Part shown: positions 53,582 through 64,000 of the stretch, one piece after another
How positions within the stretch are numbered: the stretch's first letter is position 1
How the letters are laid out: the number at the start of each line of letters is the position of its first letter
From: Pholiota molesta
Taxonomy: Eukaryota; Basidiomycota; Agaricomycetes; Agaricales; Strophariaceae
Reading direction: 5' to 3'
Assembly: GCA_014925825.1 (NCBI GenBank)
Contig: JACGCK010000052.1
Span: forward strand, 1-64,000
Length of the DNA stretch: 64,000 nt
Position numbers and translations under genes: made by a program
The notes under the pieces: generated by a model
Database searches by the model: none
What the model was told of the DNA's origin: nothing
Seen by the model: only the letters and a program-made list of their open reading frames with translations

Positions 53582-55191
53582 TTATACATTGACGTTGGAA
53601 GGTGTAATCTGAATAATGGGATCGACTATCCGCAACCCAAGAGTACTCAGATTGGCAAGAAGGCGACAAGGTCCTAATGGTGAACGTCGATTAGTACTGG
53701 CAAGATCCAAGAAACAAGGACTACGCACGTCGACATAACCCTCAAGCTTATGAGAGACGGTGTCGCGAACGCGATTGTAGACCTCCATGTTCACTGGTCA
53801 TATGTGTTAATCGTCCGGCATGTCTCTGCCTTTGAATGAGAAGATGACTCACAAACGGCGATAGTGGGTTCTGGAGGTGAAGTACGTGTCAGATAATGCC
53901 AAAGCATGAAGGCATAGTACGGTGAAATGTCCTACTGATCATGTATTTCATCTTGTAATTATCGCTCTTGATAATCCGTTGCAGTAGGTTGCTCTTAACC
54001 TCTTCGCTTGTCTCTATAAAGTTGGTAACTTGAGAAATTTGTCGCTTGACCATGTACAAGATGTTAAACGTACCAAATGCATAGGGGTAGATTCCTTGGA
54101 GCAGTTTTGTTAGAGATGACTCTGGGAGTTAGTTATTGATATCGAAAAGACGCACGAATTACTAGCTTTGGAATCATCATTAGCTTGCCAATAGTAAAAA
54201 CGAACGCGCTGCACGATAATGTGCTCACCTGTTTCTCGTCGTTTTTCTCACACAAAACGAACTCGAAAGTTCCATCTGTCTTGCTCTTTCCATTCCTACA
54301 GCGAAAGTGGTACATATTGAGCTTCAGCTCAAAGCATGTGAGAAATTGCTCACTCTTCGAGGATGTTCAAGCCAACAGGCGATTCTCCCCTGAGATAGAG
54401 CAAGGCTTGCAAGATTCGGAGGTCATCGGCGTGCTGAGTACAAATATAATGTAAGTGCGAATCCGACCATTTGTGCCTCAATATACGATACTGACGTCAG
54501 ATTCCGAAATAAATTTCGCTGCCACCTGAGTACGATATACAATCATGAGATTACGCATATTGAATACATTGGCGAAGACGCACCACGTCAATCGATGTAT
54601 GCAGCTGCTCTGCGGCTGCCGACTGGAAAGTCGAGCCTGACTGAAGCTGCAAAGTGAAGGAGTGTGTATCAAGTTACTATCAACAGTGGTCCGGCATTGG
54701 AGAGCTAGAGATGACTTACACCCCAGCCAGTGACTGCTGCAACTTGGCTAAGTAGAATTAGATACAAAGCCCTGTTTATTTATAGAATGAAAACCTACAT
54801 GAAAGAGTTCAGCCTGAAGGGCGACTACATCAGCAAAGATGACCGCGGTCGCGAGGTACATTATTTAACTTACCAATCTGCGACATGAACATACGATTTT
54901 GCGTCCTTGCTTGCGGATAATTGAGCAAGGAGAGTAGAATTGATCACGTCCCTCTAAACAAACGAAGTGAAAAGTCAAGAGGTCTGAGGCCACTCTTGCA
55001 AACGTCAGTGGCATGAACTTACCTTCTCCTGGTCGGTGAACGTGATCTGAAGCATTGCAAGGTCAATAAATTTCGAGAGCAGCGTTCAATAAAAATCGAC
55101 TGACATCCTTTCCGGGAACAAAGCAGACGATTTGCGTATTCACGACGACAAATTTGCCGAGTTTGGTGCTTTCCACGACTTGTTGTTCCAT
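53582..55191 (-). CDS. unrecognised conserved family, paralogue P3 (3' part of model uncertain)
   Basis: Minus-strand exons that join in phase: 55191-55105, 55046-55023, 54953-54874, 54771-54720, 54646-54584, 54525-54496, 54433-54354 and 54295-54229. They start MEQQVVESTKLGKFVVVNTQ and include RDVINSTLLAQLSASKDAKS, DWALYLILLSQVAAVTGWG, HADDLRILQALLYLRGESPV and GTFEFVLCEKNDEKQ. Exon boundaries around K|RDV, the split Trp codon and the GTFEFVLC exon match paralogues P1 and P2. Later segments (54121-54074 SSLTKLLQGIYPYAF; 54028-53936 TNFIETSEEVKSNLLQRIIK; 53931 onward DISPYYAFMLWHYLTRTSPP; 53798-53582 NMEVYNRVRDTVSHKLEGYV) look coding and end like the family. However, two joins (54228-54122 and about 53936) are not resolved and may hide frameshifts. 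A TATA box is at about 55248-55257. Function unknown. Confidence 0.65.
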
Positions 55192-55247
55192 AATGGTGAT
55201 AGGGATGTGTAGTTTGCTTTCACACCGCAGCAAGCGAGCTCGATGAA

Positions 55248-55257
55248 TCTTTTATAC
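55248..55257 (-). promoter_or_regulatory. TATA box of P3
   Basis: The minus strand reads ggtataaaag, about 60 nt upstream of the ATG at 55191. Confidence 0.5.
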
Positions 55258-56490
55258 CTGAAGAAATTACATTCTAGAAGGTGCGTGAAAGGATGAATGG
55301 AATATCGTGATTTTCCGTCCCTTGCACTCCGTCATGACCGCTCATCGAAGGCGGGGAACTTTCATAATCCGAATAGCGAAGCCCTTCGAGCAATCTGCTG
55401 ATTATAGTGGCACGTAATTGAAGTATAACTACGCACCCACGTTTGACCATGGTGGAGGAATAGAATAGGAAAGAATGACACGGAAAGCTGTTAGACCACT
55501 GGGGAATTTCCAAGAGGAGTTGAAAGATACAATCGGATTCATTTTAGGATGAACGAGAGACGTACAACATTTTTTGTAGAAGCTCATAATGCGCGGTTAG
55601 TGGCTATATTTATGCTGGGTATACGAAACAATTTACCCACCTGATACACGGTGATTTCAGGCTCCCTTACCCTTTGAGCACCTTGCAACCATTTTGCTTC
55701 TGGTAGACTTCGAAATTTTTGATTAATAACCCACAACGGACAATCACTGTTAATGTACAACGTTCAACTGTCAAATCGAAAAGGTGTTTGTTCTATTCAT
55801 TCACGCAGGCCGGATGCTCCCAGCAGTTCCACGTTTTCTGGTCACAGGAATACGTAGTTGTTCTATTTCTTCAACTTTGATACCAGGCTGCAACTTCTTA
55901 GTAGACCGCATTACTCAGCTGAACAGCCATGGCTTTAAAGTTGAAGCTGAAGGTAAGTACGCAGAATCCAGCCAAAATTTCAGAGGGTGATACCGCCAGA
56001 AGCGACCAGCAAGTCATCAATGATGTAATTCGTACTTAGATAAACCGTTAACGGGGTATGACGATAAGCCAATCAATTCGGCTTGAAATTTTCGTGTCAG
56101 CGGAGAGCCCCGACTCCCGTGGACCTGTGTATATATTTTGGGCACTACCACTGCACTTTGTACGTTTTGCGAACCAAAAAAATGTGGCGCTAATGATGGC
56201 AAAGTCGAATACACCCTGAATACACCTTCATTTTGACTGTCTAGATGGCTTTACACATTGTTAACTTAGCGATTCGTGCACCACTCTGTGGGAGCTCTTA
56301 CGGCTCTGGAGACACCAACATCTTCTTCCCTTTCTTCGAACGCGCCATTGGAAATCACACTTTCACCTCCGATGCAGAATATCGTACATTTGCAACGTCG
56401 ATCGAACGGCGATAATCGAGCCCGGCTATGAGCTTGTTCCAACAGAGAGAACAAAGCGAGTAAGCTCGCTCTGAAGTCGGTATCTCATCG
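55258..56490. other. intergenic region between divergent P3 and P1
   Basis: A 57-codon plus-strand frame at 56245-56415 (MALHIVNLAIRAPLCGSSYG ... FFPFFERAIGNHTF) is open from an ATG and loosely resembles the start of P1 and P2; it may be a relic N terminus. Otherwise nothing is recognised. Confidence 0.4.
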
Positions 56491-56500
56491 GTATAAATAT
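56491..56500 (+). promoter_or_regulatory. TATA box of P1
   Basis: The string gtataaatat lies about 85 nt upstream of the ATG at 56584; the leader in between is CA/CT-rich. Confidence 0.55.
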
Positions 56501-56583
56501 GAGGCCAAAGAGCCTGAAGTACTCAGCATACTAAGCTAAACATCTCTCCCAAGCAACCCAATTCTCAGCATCTCTATTTCACA

Positions 56584-58053
56584 ATGCCTTTCATCGTTGC
56601 TGATCTTAAATTGAGCTCTTGCATCGCCGACTATGGCCTTGTCCGCAGTGCCGCAGAGGACGAATCTGCCATGGTCGGCGAGGGCCAGGCCACCGCTTTC
56701 GTTGTAGGTTTCTTATGCGCCTCCATGTGTGTCCCACAGCTCGCTAACAATATTCTATTTCTTTCCAGACGGGTATCAGCATGCAGAACAAGGTAAATAT
56801 CTATGCGCTTTTTGATAAGATTATTCTCTAATTACCCTCCATCGAATTATAGCAAGATGTGATGAACTCCACTCTCTTGGCGCAGCTTGCTGCGTCTGGC
56901 AAGTACAACCGCCTCACTCAGACTAGCCAATGGTATGACGAGTACAAGTACGCATCAATGCATCTAGTTTGGAATTTCAAAACATACTTACCTTATAATG
57001 TCTGCAGATACATTCTTGAGAACGTCGGTTGGCTGGTACGTATACGCGCTATGATAATGGGATAGAGATTTCGTACTCAATCCGAGTCTTACCTTACGAA
57101 CAATACATAGGTTACCAGCTTCAAGTTTGACGAGCACTCGCTCAGCAACGTCGCTGTCTCTGTCGACAAAATCGTTCTCGATTTTTTGACAACCTTCTTG
57201 GACGTGAGCACGATGTATATTTTGTTTTCTTGCGGAATGCTGATGATCAAAACTTTTCATAACCTAGCCCACCCAATTGTCGTTGATGGCTCGAGTTCTC
57301 GAGGCACTCGCGAACTCTTCTGACCCCGTCGTCAACATATTTACCAGGTCCACTGCGGATGACCATCAGTCCAACTTCCAGTTGGGAACTTGCTCTGAAG
57401 ACAGGGACAAGAATGTAAGGACCTTCTTTAAGTTTATATTCTTCTGCTCACTCGATTATCATTGGATAGGTTATGTTCTGTAAGTGTTCCGAAATTAATG
57501 CGACTGGCCGTGATGCTGAATAGACTTGTTTAAAAGCCATCGGAGCTTTCACTTACAGTAAGAACTCTCATCCCTCTACGAAGGGATTTCTTGTGTGTTA
57601 ATTACTGCTATGACTTTAGCCACCACCGAAAGCATCACCAACGTTCTTTTCACCAAGATCAAGAGCGGCTCTGCCCATTTTATGAATGGTATATTACCTG
57701 CTCATTTGACTTCTGACATGGACAATATCTGATATGTCAACAAAAAAGCATTCCAGAACATGATCCGTGAGTAACACTACTATTGTTATGCTGCCTTTTG
57801 TCTAACAATTTCTTAGTTAACCAGCAGATCTACGCCGTCGTCCGCGAGGCAGTCCTCGAGAAACTCGGAGACAACGCCAAGGTACGGCCGTTATGCATCT
57901 GCATACAACAATTGGATGCTCATTTCCGACATCGTGCTTGTCTAGAAATTGATCGGCGACCTCGTTCTCCCCCCAGGAAGTAGACTCCCAATGTCCTCGC
58001 GAAATGGCATCTTGTGCCTTCATACTCTGGGGGCCATTCCATGTCGATGCTGA
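56584..58053 (+). CDS. unrecognised conserved family, paralogue P1, 265 aa, 12 exons
   Basis: Exons 56584-56703, 56769-56792, 56853-56947, 57008-57035, 57111-57203, 57268-57414, 57470-57479, 57537-57557, 57620-57688, 57749-57766, 57817-57881 and 57946-58053; 798 nt, every phase consistent, including 10-nt and 18-nt exons also found in P2. Order of segments: MPFIVADLKLSSCIADYGLV; QDVMNSTLLAQLAASGKYNR; WYDEYKYILENVGWLVTSFK; VDKIVLDFLTTFLDPTQLSL; SNFQLGTCSEDRDKNVMFSI; GAFTYTTTESITNVLFTKIK; NQQIYAVVREAVLEKLGDNA; KKLIGDLVLPPGS. No signal peptide or membrane segment, so it is probably cytosolic. The alternating strand-like pattern in the second half suggests a beta-rich domain. I cannot name the family; the C terminus is 26 residues longer than in P2. 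Confidence 0.85.
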
Positions 58054-59469
58054 ACGAACTTTGATTTGTAAATGTTGTGTCTATGCTCCGAGTTTGAAGA
58101 TCGAATGTATGAAAGGATTTTGACGAGGTTACATTGTTCATGTAATAAAATTTGTTGGAAAATACATGCCTAGCTTTCCTGAATTACGTGCTTGTGAAGG
58201 ACCTTTTGTGGCAATTTTGATAGCACAGTAAAAACGAGAGACAACATTCGATTTCGAATAAGAATACTCCAGGGTTGAAGTGCCCGGTGATGCACCGGTG
58301 ATGTCCGCCAGCGGTCATTCACGTGCTTCCGGCCCGGTAAATAGCGCTCAAATTTCAACCTTCCTCTGGCTTTCACTTTGCCATTAGCTATCCTATCGCC
58401 CGATGCACCAACAGAACGCCTGGATCCTTTCTCCCTTCTTCAACCCAAGTGGCATCAGCAGCATCCCCTACAACTGAACTATCTCGCTATTCTATACTTC
58501 GTTCGATACCGTGGCCCTTCAATCAAGTTCAGCGGTCACTTGCTACAAGGGAGGAGGCTCCAAAATTCCTCGACTTACTCAAATCCCTCCTTCTTTTATC
58601 TCTCTTATCTACTGCAGGCCACTTCCATGATACTTTCAAGCGCTATGGAAATTCATATCAATGAATCAGGGTGTATAGATACACATCCAATGCATGCCGC
58701 TGCGCAAAATGTCTTTGGGCTTAAGCTTTTGGGGTTGATATCTAGTACCGCACTGGCCTTTCTCCTCCGCTTTAGAGCATGCTGCCACTCCCCTGAACGC
58801 ACTGCAGTACCTGCAGCTGGTTGTATTTGATGACATCTGTATGCGATGGTAAGAAGCCGCGGCGTTTGCATGAGTGTTAGGTCTGCTGTGCCGATCAAAT
58901 ACAGTGAGCGACCAGGACGGACATACGGACCTCTCGCATGGGTCCATTGATCGGCGCATAAACTCGAGTGCAAGTCAGTCGGGGTTTCGGTTGCGAATAG
59001 TAAGTAGTTCTATGTGTATTTTCTTTCTTGTTCCCACCTTTGATCGCTCTCAGCCCATGAAGCTTTCCTGCCCGAGTTCTCAGCCGCTTCTGATCATTGG
59101 ACTGATATTCGCCTTGCTCGGTATAGGTATCTATACCTTGTACGTTGCAGATCAAGGCTTGCAATCTTGGGAAGCTCGATATTGATAATCTATATCCCTT
59201 GGTTGTACTCCCCATGTACGACTATGTGTACGATGCTCGCTACCGTGATACTGATACTCTGCTTGGTCTATACATGGAAGCCTCGAATTTTTAGGCTGGA
59301 TGGTCTTTAATGAGTGTTCCGACTACTGAGGACATCTGTCAGAAGAACTTGGACAATGAGGCAAGGCTTTGCCCCACATTCTGGGGCTCCTCATTAAAAG
59401 CTAGAATAACGCAAATCGTCAAGAATGTAATTTTCTGAAACGCTATATTGGTAGCCCGGCCGAATCAAA
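58054..59469. other. 1.4-kb region without a supported gene
   Basis: Plus-strand frames at 58378-58830 and 59011-59184 (the latter with one hydrophobic helix, LLIIGLIFALLGIGIYTLYV) have no exon partners or family motif. Confidence 0.4.
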
Positions 59470-59650
59470 TCTAAACAAATCCTTCTAGAAATCTTTCCGT
59501 TTGCGTTTGGTAAGTTCAGTGGCACACTTCCGAATAAGCCGCGCATCTGAGCAGGCCCTCGTTACCTTACAGACGATTTTAAAGATCACACGCACTATTT
59601 TTCAATCTATTATCGAAGGTGATACGTACAAAATGAAGTACATGGGCGGT
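59470..59650 (+). pseudogene. relic fragment related to P3
   Basis: The segment EIFPFAFG|gtaag and, after an intron-like 67 bp, TILKITRTIFQSIIEGDTYK and MKYMGG|gtgag match the adjacent P3 pieces GIYPYAFG|gtacg and LLQRIIKSDNYKMKYMI, with introns at the same places. No complete gene surrounds it, and the frame ends soon after (APYPSTIN stop). It is an isolated remnant. Confidence 0.55.
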
Positions 59651-60127
59651 GAGACACTTGCTCCGTACCCTTCCACTATCAACTGAGAACTTTCCACATA
59701 GAATCTACTGTTGCCTTTCGTGAGTCACTAACAACGGAGACAACAAAATGAACAATCACCGGACTCGAATACGAGAAGCATAACATCACAAGCACACAAC
59801 AAGCTTTGGAACTGAGGATCACAAGGCATCCAGCGTGGTTCTCCAGGATAATTGAAGTCTTGGAGTAATAGCATGTCGATCCGAGTAAGTAACACAATTC
59901 TCGCAACCCTGTTCAACGCATCTTATGGAATGAAACAGCTTCTTTTTTCGGGCAGCATATCCGAATGACATTGTGAATGTTGTAGGTCCCCGTACTCTTG
60001 TACTATTCTCGAAGATCGCTAACGCAGATAATATCTCCTCCTAGATACACATCCAAACATTTCATACATTAGAATATATGTATGGCAACGAATCAATCGT
60101 CAGGGATCATTATTCCCCTCTGAACTC
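59651..60127. other. intergenic, upstream of P2
   Basis: No gene seen. It probably includes the P2 promoter. Confidence 0.4.
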
Positions 60128-61703
60128 ATGGCCACATCCACATTCAGCATTGCCGCGCTCAAACTCGATACCACAGTACGAGGCCTGGCGCTTGCGAGGC
60201 TGAGCTCTGTGAGCGATGACTCTGCCGCAGTCGCAGCAGCGGGAGTCGCCTCCTTCATTGTTCGTTCTCTTACTAGTCTGATAACGCATAATTTCCTAAC
60301 TCTGAAACGGTTTTATAGCAAAATCTTTCCCGCCAGAAACAGGTAACGTTTAGCTCATAGTCTGTGGCACTTTTCTTAACGACTGACGCTCTACGTACGC
60401 CATGTAGCAAGATGTTTTGGACTCGACATTATTGGCTCAACTTTCGGCTTCAGGCCAATACGACCGATTCGAGCAGACAGAACAATGGTAAGTTTTATAT
60501 CTCCATGTCATATCTTTGTGCGCAGAGGAGTCATTGATGTGAATGTTACAGGTACAATTACTATACGCAAGTTGTCTCTAACTTCGTCTATTCAATCGCT
60601 AAGAATGTAATGCTACGTTTATAGATGGGTTCTCCAAAATATCGGATGGGTGGTAAGCGCAATCAATCCTGAAAACATGTCTCGGTTCCCTGACTCGTCG
60701 CTTCATAGGTCAAAGAATTCAAATTCGACAGTCGGGAACTCCCCGCCGACCCCACAACCGTAGACAAAGTTGTTCTTGATTATATGGCGACCTACGTCGA
60801 TGTAAAGGCCGCCATTTATTCGACTTAATTATCAGCGTATATTGACGGATTAATTACTATTTATTCCCTCTTTAGCCTGCGCAGCTCGCTCTCTTGCAGC
60901 GTACGATGGATGCAATGCAGGAGAGAAAAGGAAATCAAAAACCAATTTCTATATTTCTGAGGTAATTCATAGCTCATTGTGATGTATTGAAAGAATATGC
61001 CACTGATAAACATTCACTCAGCTCTTCAGTCGATCGTCAAGACAAAGCGGCCAGTTTTCAATTTGGATCGTGTGTCGAGGACGCCCAAAGCAATGTAAAC
61101 TTGCATAATCTAGAGTTCAGGATTGGACTGACCTCGCAATTTTCTTGACAGGTCTCCTTCTGTGCGTGGTTCTTCAATATTCCCAAAGAATTCCGGATAT
61201 GCCAATATAACTTATCTCTACAGCTATCGGTGCATTTACTTATCGTGAGTTCCCGACGTGATGTATATTGCGTCCCTTATTGATCGAAGTCGGCGCATAT
61301 TTGGCGACAGAGATACTTTCTTCAACGAAGTCAACGATCTCTCATACCCTCTTTACAAAGCTTGTGCAAGGCTCAGCGTCTTTCATGAGCGGTAGCTATC
61401 TACTCCTCTCTTCAAGGTTGCACGGCTAAACTACTGTCCTTCGTATTTTAGCATTCCAAGTGATGTCTTGTAAGGAGCTCCATCCTCATATTCGCGTTAG
61501 ATTGATGAACTGATGATCACATCGACAATTATAACAGTGAGCGACAAAGACTACGCGCCCCATCGCGAAGCGGTCATAGAAAAACTCGCGAGCCACGCTG
61601 AGGTAAGAAAATTAACTGCGAATGCGTATCATTCACCGAGTACCTGAGTACTTATTTCCTAAAACCGTAGACCCTCATCAGCAATGTTATTCTTCCTGCC
61701 TAG
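60128..61703 (+). CDS. unrecognised conserved family, paralogue P2, 252 aa, 14 exons
   Basis: Exons 60128-60259, 60319-60342, 60408-60487, 60552-60566, 60625-60652, 60709-60801, 60876-60961, 61022-61094, 61151-61160, 61224-61244, 61311-61391, 61452-61469, 61538-61602 and 61671-61703; 759 nt in frame. The fourth intron has a GC donor (ac|gcaagt at 60567). Segments: MATSTFSIAALKLDTTVRGL; QDVLDSTLLAQLSASGQYDR; WYNYYTWVLQNIGWVVKEFK; VDKVVLDYMATYVDPAQLAL; ASFQFGSCVEDAQSNVSFSI; GAFTYR; HTLFTKLVQGSASFMSAFQV; HREAVIEKLASHAETLISNV; ILPA stop. Exon sizes 24, 28, 93, 10, 21, 18 and 65 equal those of P1; two P1 exons are each split by an extra intron here. About 40 percent identical to P1 by eye. No signal peptide. 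Function unknown. Confidence 0.85.
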
Positions 61704-62679
61704 CCAGGGGCGTCCAAGAATATGAGCCGACGACCACGACCAAGATGAAAGCCAAAGGTGTCATATAAACTGTAAAAGAGATTTGTGAACTGCTGTAATT
61801 GTATAACCCAGGATTTGAAGCTATTCAGACAGCAGCCCGAGCATAAGCAGTAGTAGTGCCAGCGTCAATTTCAGGCTTTCATCTATGAGGCTCATGACAG
61901 CCATGAATTACACTCGAGCATCGTAGATACCGACGCTCCATGAGACAACCGTTGGAGAGCTGTGATAGAGAGGCCTACTGCCGATATGCCGTTTCGTGTT
62001 TCTTGCACACGTTTTATCAGCAGCTCTTTTCAAGTCCATGCAGCCCAAGTGCAAACGTACATATGTAGATCATTATGAACACACAGCCCTCTCAAAGCCT
62101 CTCATCGTGTCTTGTCTATTTTTATATCTATTACAGACTTCCTTACATATGCTGTAGATTTTAGCACGATGTTTACATCCTCCAAGCTACATACACAACC
62201 AGGCACAACCTCGAGCTACTCATAAACATGTGGCAGTTGAACAGCTACCTATGCGCCCAGCCAGCCATCCGCCTCGATGTCTTCCATCTATGAACGCAGC
62301 ATAAAAGTAGGGACGAGTCTATTATTAGAGGTTGGCGCCGGCAGTGCATTGGCAGTGCACAGTGCTCATCGTACTTGCCTAACCTAATTAGTCGTAAGCG
62401 CGCACATCTGCCGCACGTTCACACCATTGCACACCATGCACAGCCTCGTTTCTCTCTTGTGAGTATGCATATATACTTAATACAGTGCTGCTTGACAGGT
62501 CTATTTGAAGGATGCAGTACGAATACAGTGAGGCTGTTCCGTGACGGTTTGACATGAGGCTTGAGTAAGTATTCGTACACTGGCACACTGCATTATGTCG
62601 TCTACTTAAGAAGGCTCACACATACCGGCCATACGATAGAAAACGCCCTATCCCTTCTTTCCATCATTCAATAACCACA
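61704..62679. other. 1-kb intergenic stretch
   Basis: No gene or RNA recognised. AT-rich with several short CA-rich strings. Confidence 0.45.
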
Positions 62680-63261
62680 ATGCTCAGTAATCTCGAGCAA
62701 GCTCTCGTCGATACAGTAAACGCGAATCAAGAACCAACTTACAAAAATGTCCTCACCGTTTACTGCAGTATACCAGGGGTTGCCAGTGGTTTTGCAGACC
62801 ATGATCCTGCTGTGTACTTCCATCGTTCATTAGACAAATACGCCGACGCAGAAGACAAACGAGATTCCCCCTATGCCAAATATATTCGCGTGATTCGTGC
62901 GCAATACTGGGGAATTGTCATTGACCTCACAGAGATGATTCTCGGCAAAGATTGTCCCCTTCCATGTCCCTGCAAATGCGGAACTTGGGATACCAGCGAC
63001 GGAATTCGGAGACAGCTAGGCGTTATGGTTGATGAGCAACCTGGTACCGCAAAGTCTGAAAGTAACTGTTCGACAAGTAGGTGCCTTGATTGACGTCTGC
63101 TATGGCCAATCTGATGCTTTCGATTTCTTATAGAGACACATACCACCAACCCAAAGAAATCCAAAGCAAGGCCATGTCGATCAAAGAGACGATCAAGAAG
63201 AAAAAATGCAGCGAATTGTGCCGAGCTCCTTGGACCTTCTACGAGTAAAATCCAGATTTGA
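62680..63261 (+). CDS. hypothetical protein with basic C-terminal tail, 174 aa
   Basis: Exons 62680-63076 and 63134-63261, intron of 57 nt (gtaggt...cttatag) splitting a Lys codon; 525 nt in frame. The product starts MLSNLEQALVDTVNANQEPT; a central part reads VYFHRSLDKYADAEDKRDSP and AQYWGIVIDLTEMILGKDCP. A cysteine cluster (CPLPCPCKCGTW) is followed by a strongly basic tail (KKSKARPCRSKRRSRRKN) that resembles a nuclear localisation signal. The ATG context (aaccacaATG) is good. No family recognised, and no transmembrane or signal sequence. Confidence 0.65.
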
Positions 63262-63718
63262 TTGGGCGCTTAGATTATGGATGTATAACAATATTATATA
63301 TTATTTTCAAGTTCGCCATTGAAAATCTAGCGACCATTCTCTTTATAACTTCCAACTTCCCCATCATGTCTATACTATTATGTAGTCAAATTTCTGCATT
63401 CATTTCTACTAGTAATTTGAGATGCCAAGTAGCGATTTTTTAGAGTTGACTCCGGTCATGACCAGTACATTCCGACGAAAATTAGCAGCACTCGAGTTGC
63501 ACTCGAGCAGATTCAAAGTCTAGTTTGTTTATATTACGAAGGCAGATTTACGTAGGTTACGGGACGTTGACCTAAGTATGGATCCCGTTTACGTAACTTA
63601 TGTCATGATGATCATGCCGTGGGATCAGCATTTCGGTTATTTCTCCGATTTATATCATGGAAAGAAACCTTTGATAAACATTCCCTCTTCCTTATTTCTC
63701 TTGACAAGTGCTTAAATC
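63262..63718. other. AT-rich spacer and promoter of the hydrolase gene
   Basis: Nothing recognised apart from the upstream region of the gene at 63719. Confidence 0.45.
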
Positions 63719-64000
63719 ATGGCCGTTGTATGTCCACGCTGTACAGAAGGTGTCCCACTATCGGGAGAGCCTACTGGCAGTATCAGTGCCGAATTTCAAG
63801 GCGCCTACTTCGCGCCAGCACCAGAACTTGGAGGAGAGCCTTCCAAGTTCACGGTGCTCCTGCTCACGGATGCTTTTGGCATGGATGTGCAGAACTGCAA
63901 GCTCATGGCTGACGGACTGGCAAGACAGCTGGGCTGTGATGTATGGATTCCGGATTACTTCAATGGTGAGTGGCAAACTACATGAAGTCGTACAGCATCA
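63719..64000 (+). CDS. dienelactone hydrolase family protein, 5' exon only, gene continues beyond the window
   Basis: The ATG at 63719 (taaatcATGG) opens MAVVCPRCTEGVPLSGEPTG, then FQGAYFAPAPELGG, FTVLLLTDAFGMDVQNCKLM and ADGLARQLGCDVWIPDYFNG. Exon 1 ends at 63965 (donor gtgagt, phase 1). The sequence matches the start of fungal dienelactone-hydrolase-like alpha/beta hydrolases: C-x2-C-x3-G near the start, a strand leading to L(L/I)xDxFG, N-x-x-x-x-AD-x-x-A, and DV-x-x-PD-x-F-x-G. The catalytic Cys-Asp-His residues lie beyond the window. These enzymes cleave cyclic lactone esters in aromatic breakdown, though many fungal members have unknown substrates. Confidence 0.9.

Noticed and set aside
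1..64000. CRISPR arrays, bacterial operons, rRNA genes, viral or prophage genes
   Set aside because: None was seen; intron-rich genes and fungal families throughout make a prokaryotic or viral origin untenable.

Overview
The window is nuclear DNA of a filamentous basidiomycete, most likely an Agaricomycete mushroom. The evidence is dense short GT-AG introns of about 45-70 nt, a class I hydrophobin, an EB1/Mal3 homologue, an Rrp6 exosome nuclease, a Glo3-type ArfGAP, a DUF202 protein, several MFS transporter genes and Tc1/mariner-like DNA transposons. Gene models were assembled by hand from reading frame, splice signals and paralogue comparison; nearly all were checked by codon-phase arithmetic across every exon.

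Layout. 1-6.4 kb: EB1 homologue (cut by the left edge), a diverged tandem duplication, an F-box/LRR-like gene and a GLO3 ArfGAP gene. The ArfGAP gene lies between two inverted copies of a repeat whose halves are in swapped order. 7.9-16.1 kb: three paralogous MFS transporter genes with the same eight-exon structure (two on -, one on +); the first carries a 2-nt lesion in exon 7. 16.2-17.0 kb: a two-domain dimeric alpha-beta-barrel protein. 18.7-23.6 kb: a DUF202 membrane protein and a 13-exon DHA1-type drug/H+ antiporter. 25.3-28.5 kb: RRP6.

29-41 kb is an accessory, gene-poor stretch. It holds three tiny paralogous genes beginning Met-Ala-Met, one short very basic gene, and a tandem array of three decayed 2OG-Fe(II)-oxygenase-like copies. 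41.3-42.2 kb: a protein with a possible Cys/His zinc-binding site. 42.4-51.4 kb is shaped by transposons: two almost identical Tc1/mariner-type elements with TA duplications and 35-bp terminal repeats. The first is inactivated by two 1-nt deletions and sits in the apex of a long palindrome; the second encodes an intact 776-residue transposase. A small secreted cysteine-rich peptide gene lies between them.

52.8-53.4 kb: a class I hydrophobin with a GC-AG intron. 53.6-61.7 kb: a cluster of three paralogues (one -, two +) of a family I cannot name, sharing an exon-boundary motif QDV-x-x-STLLAQL, plus a relic fragment. The window ends with an unrecognised 174-residue protein with a basic tail and the first exon of a dienelactone-hydrolase-family gene. 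The housekeeping genes (EB1, GLO3, RRP6) show no functional linkage; the notable biology is the local expansion and decay of small gene families around transposons.
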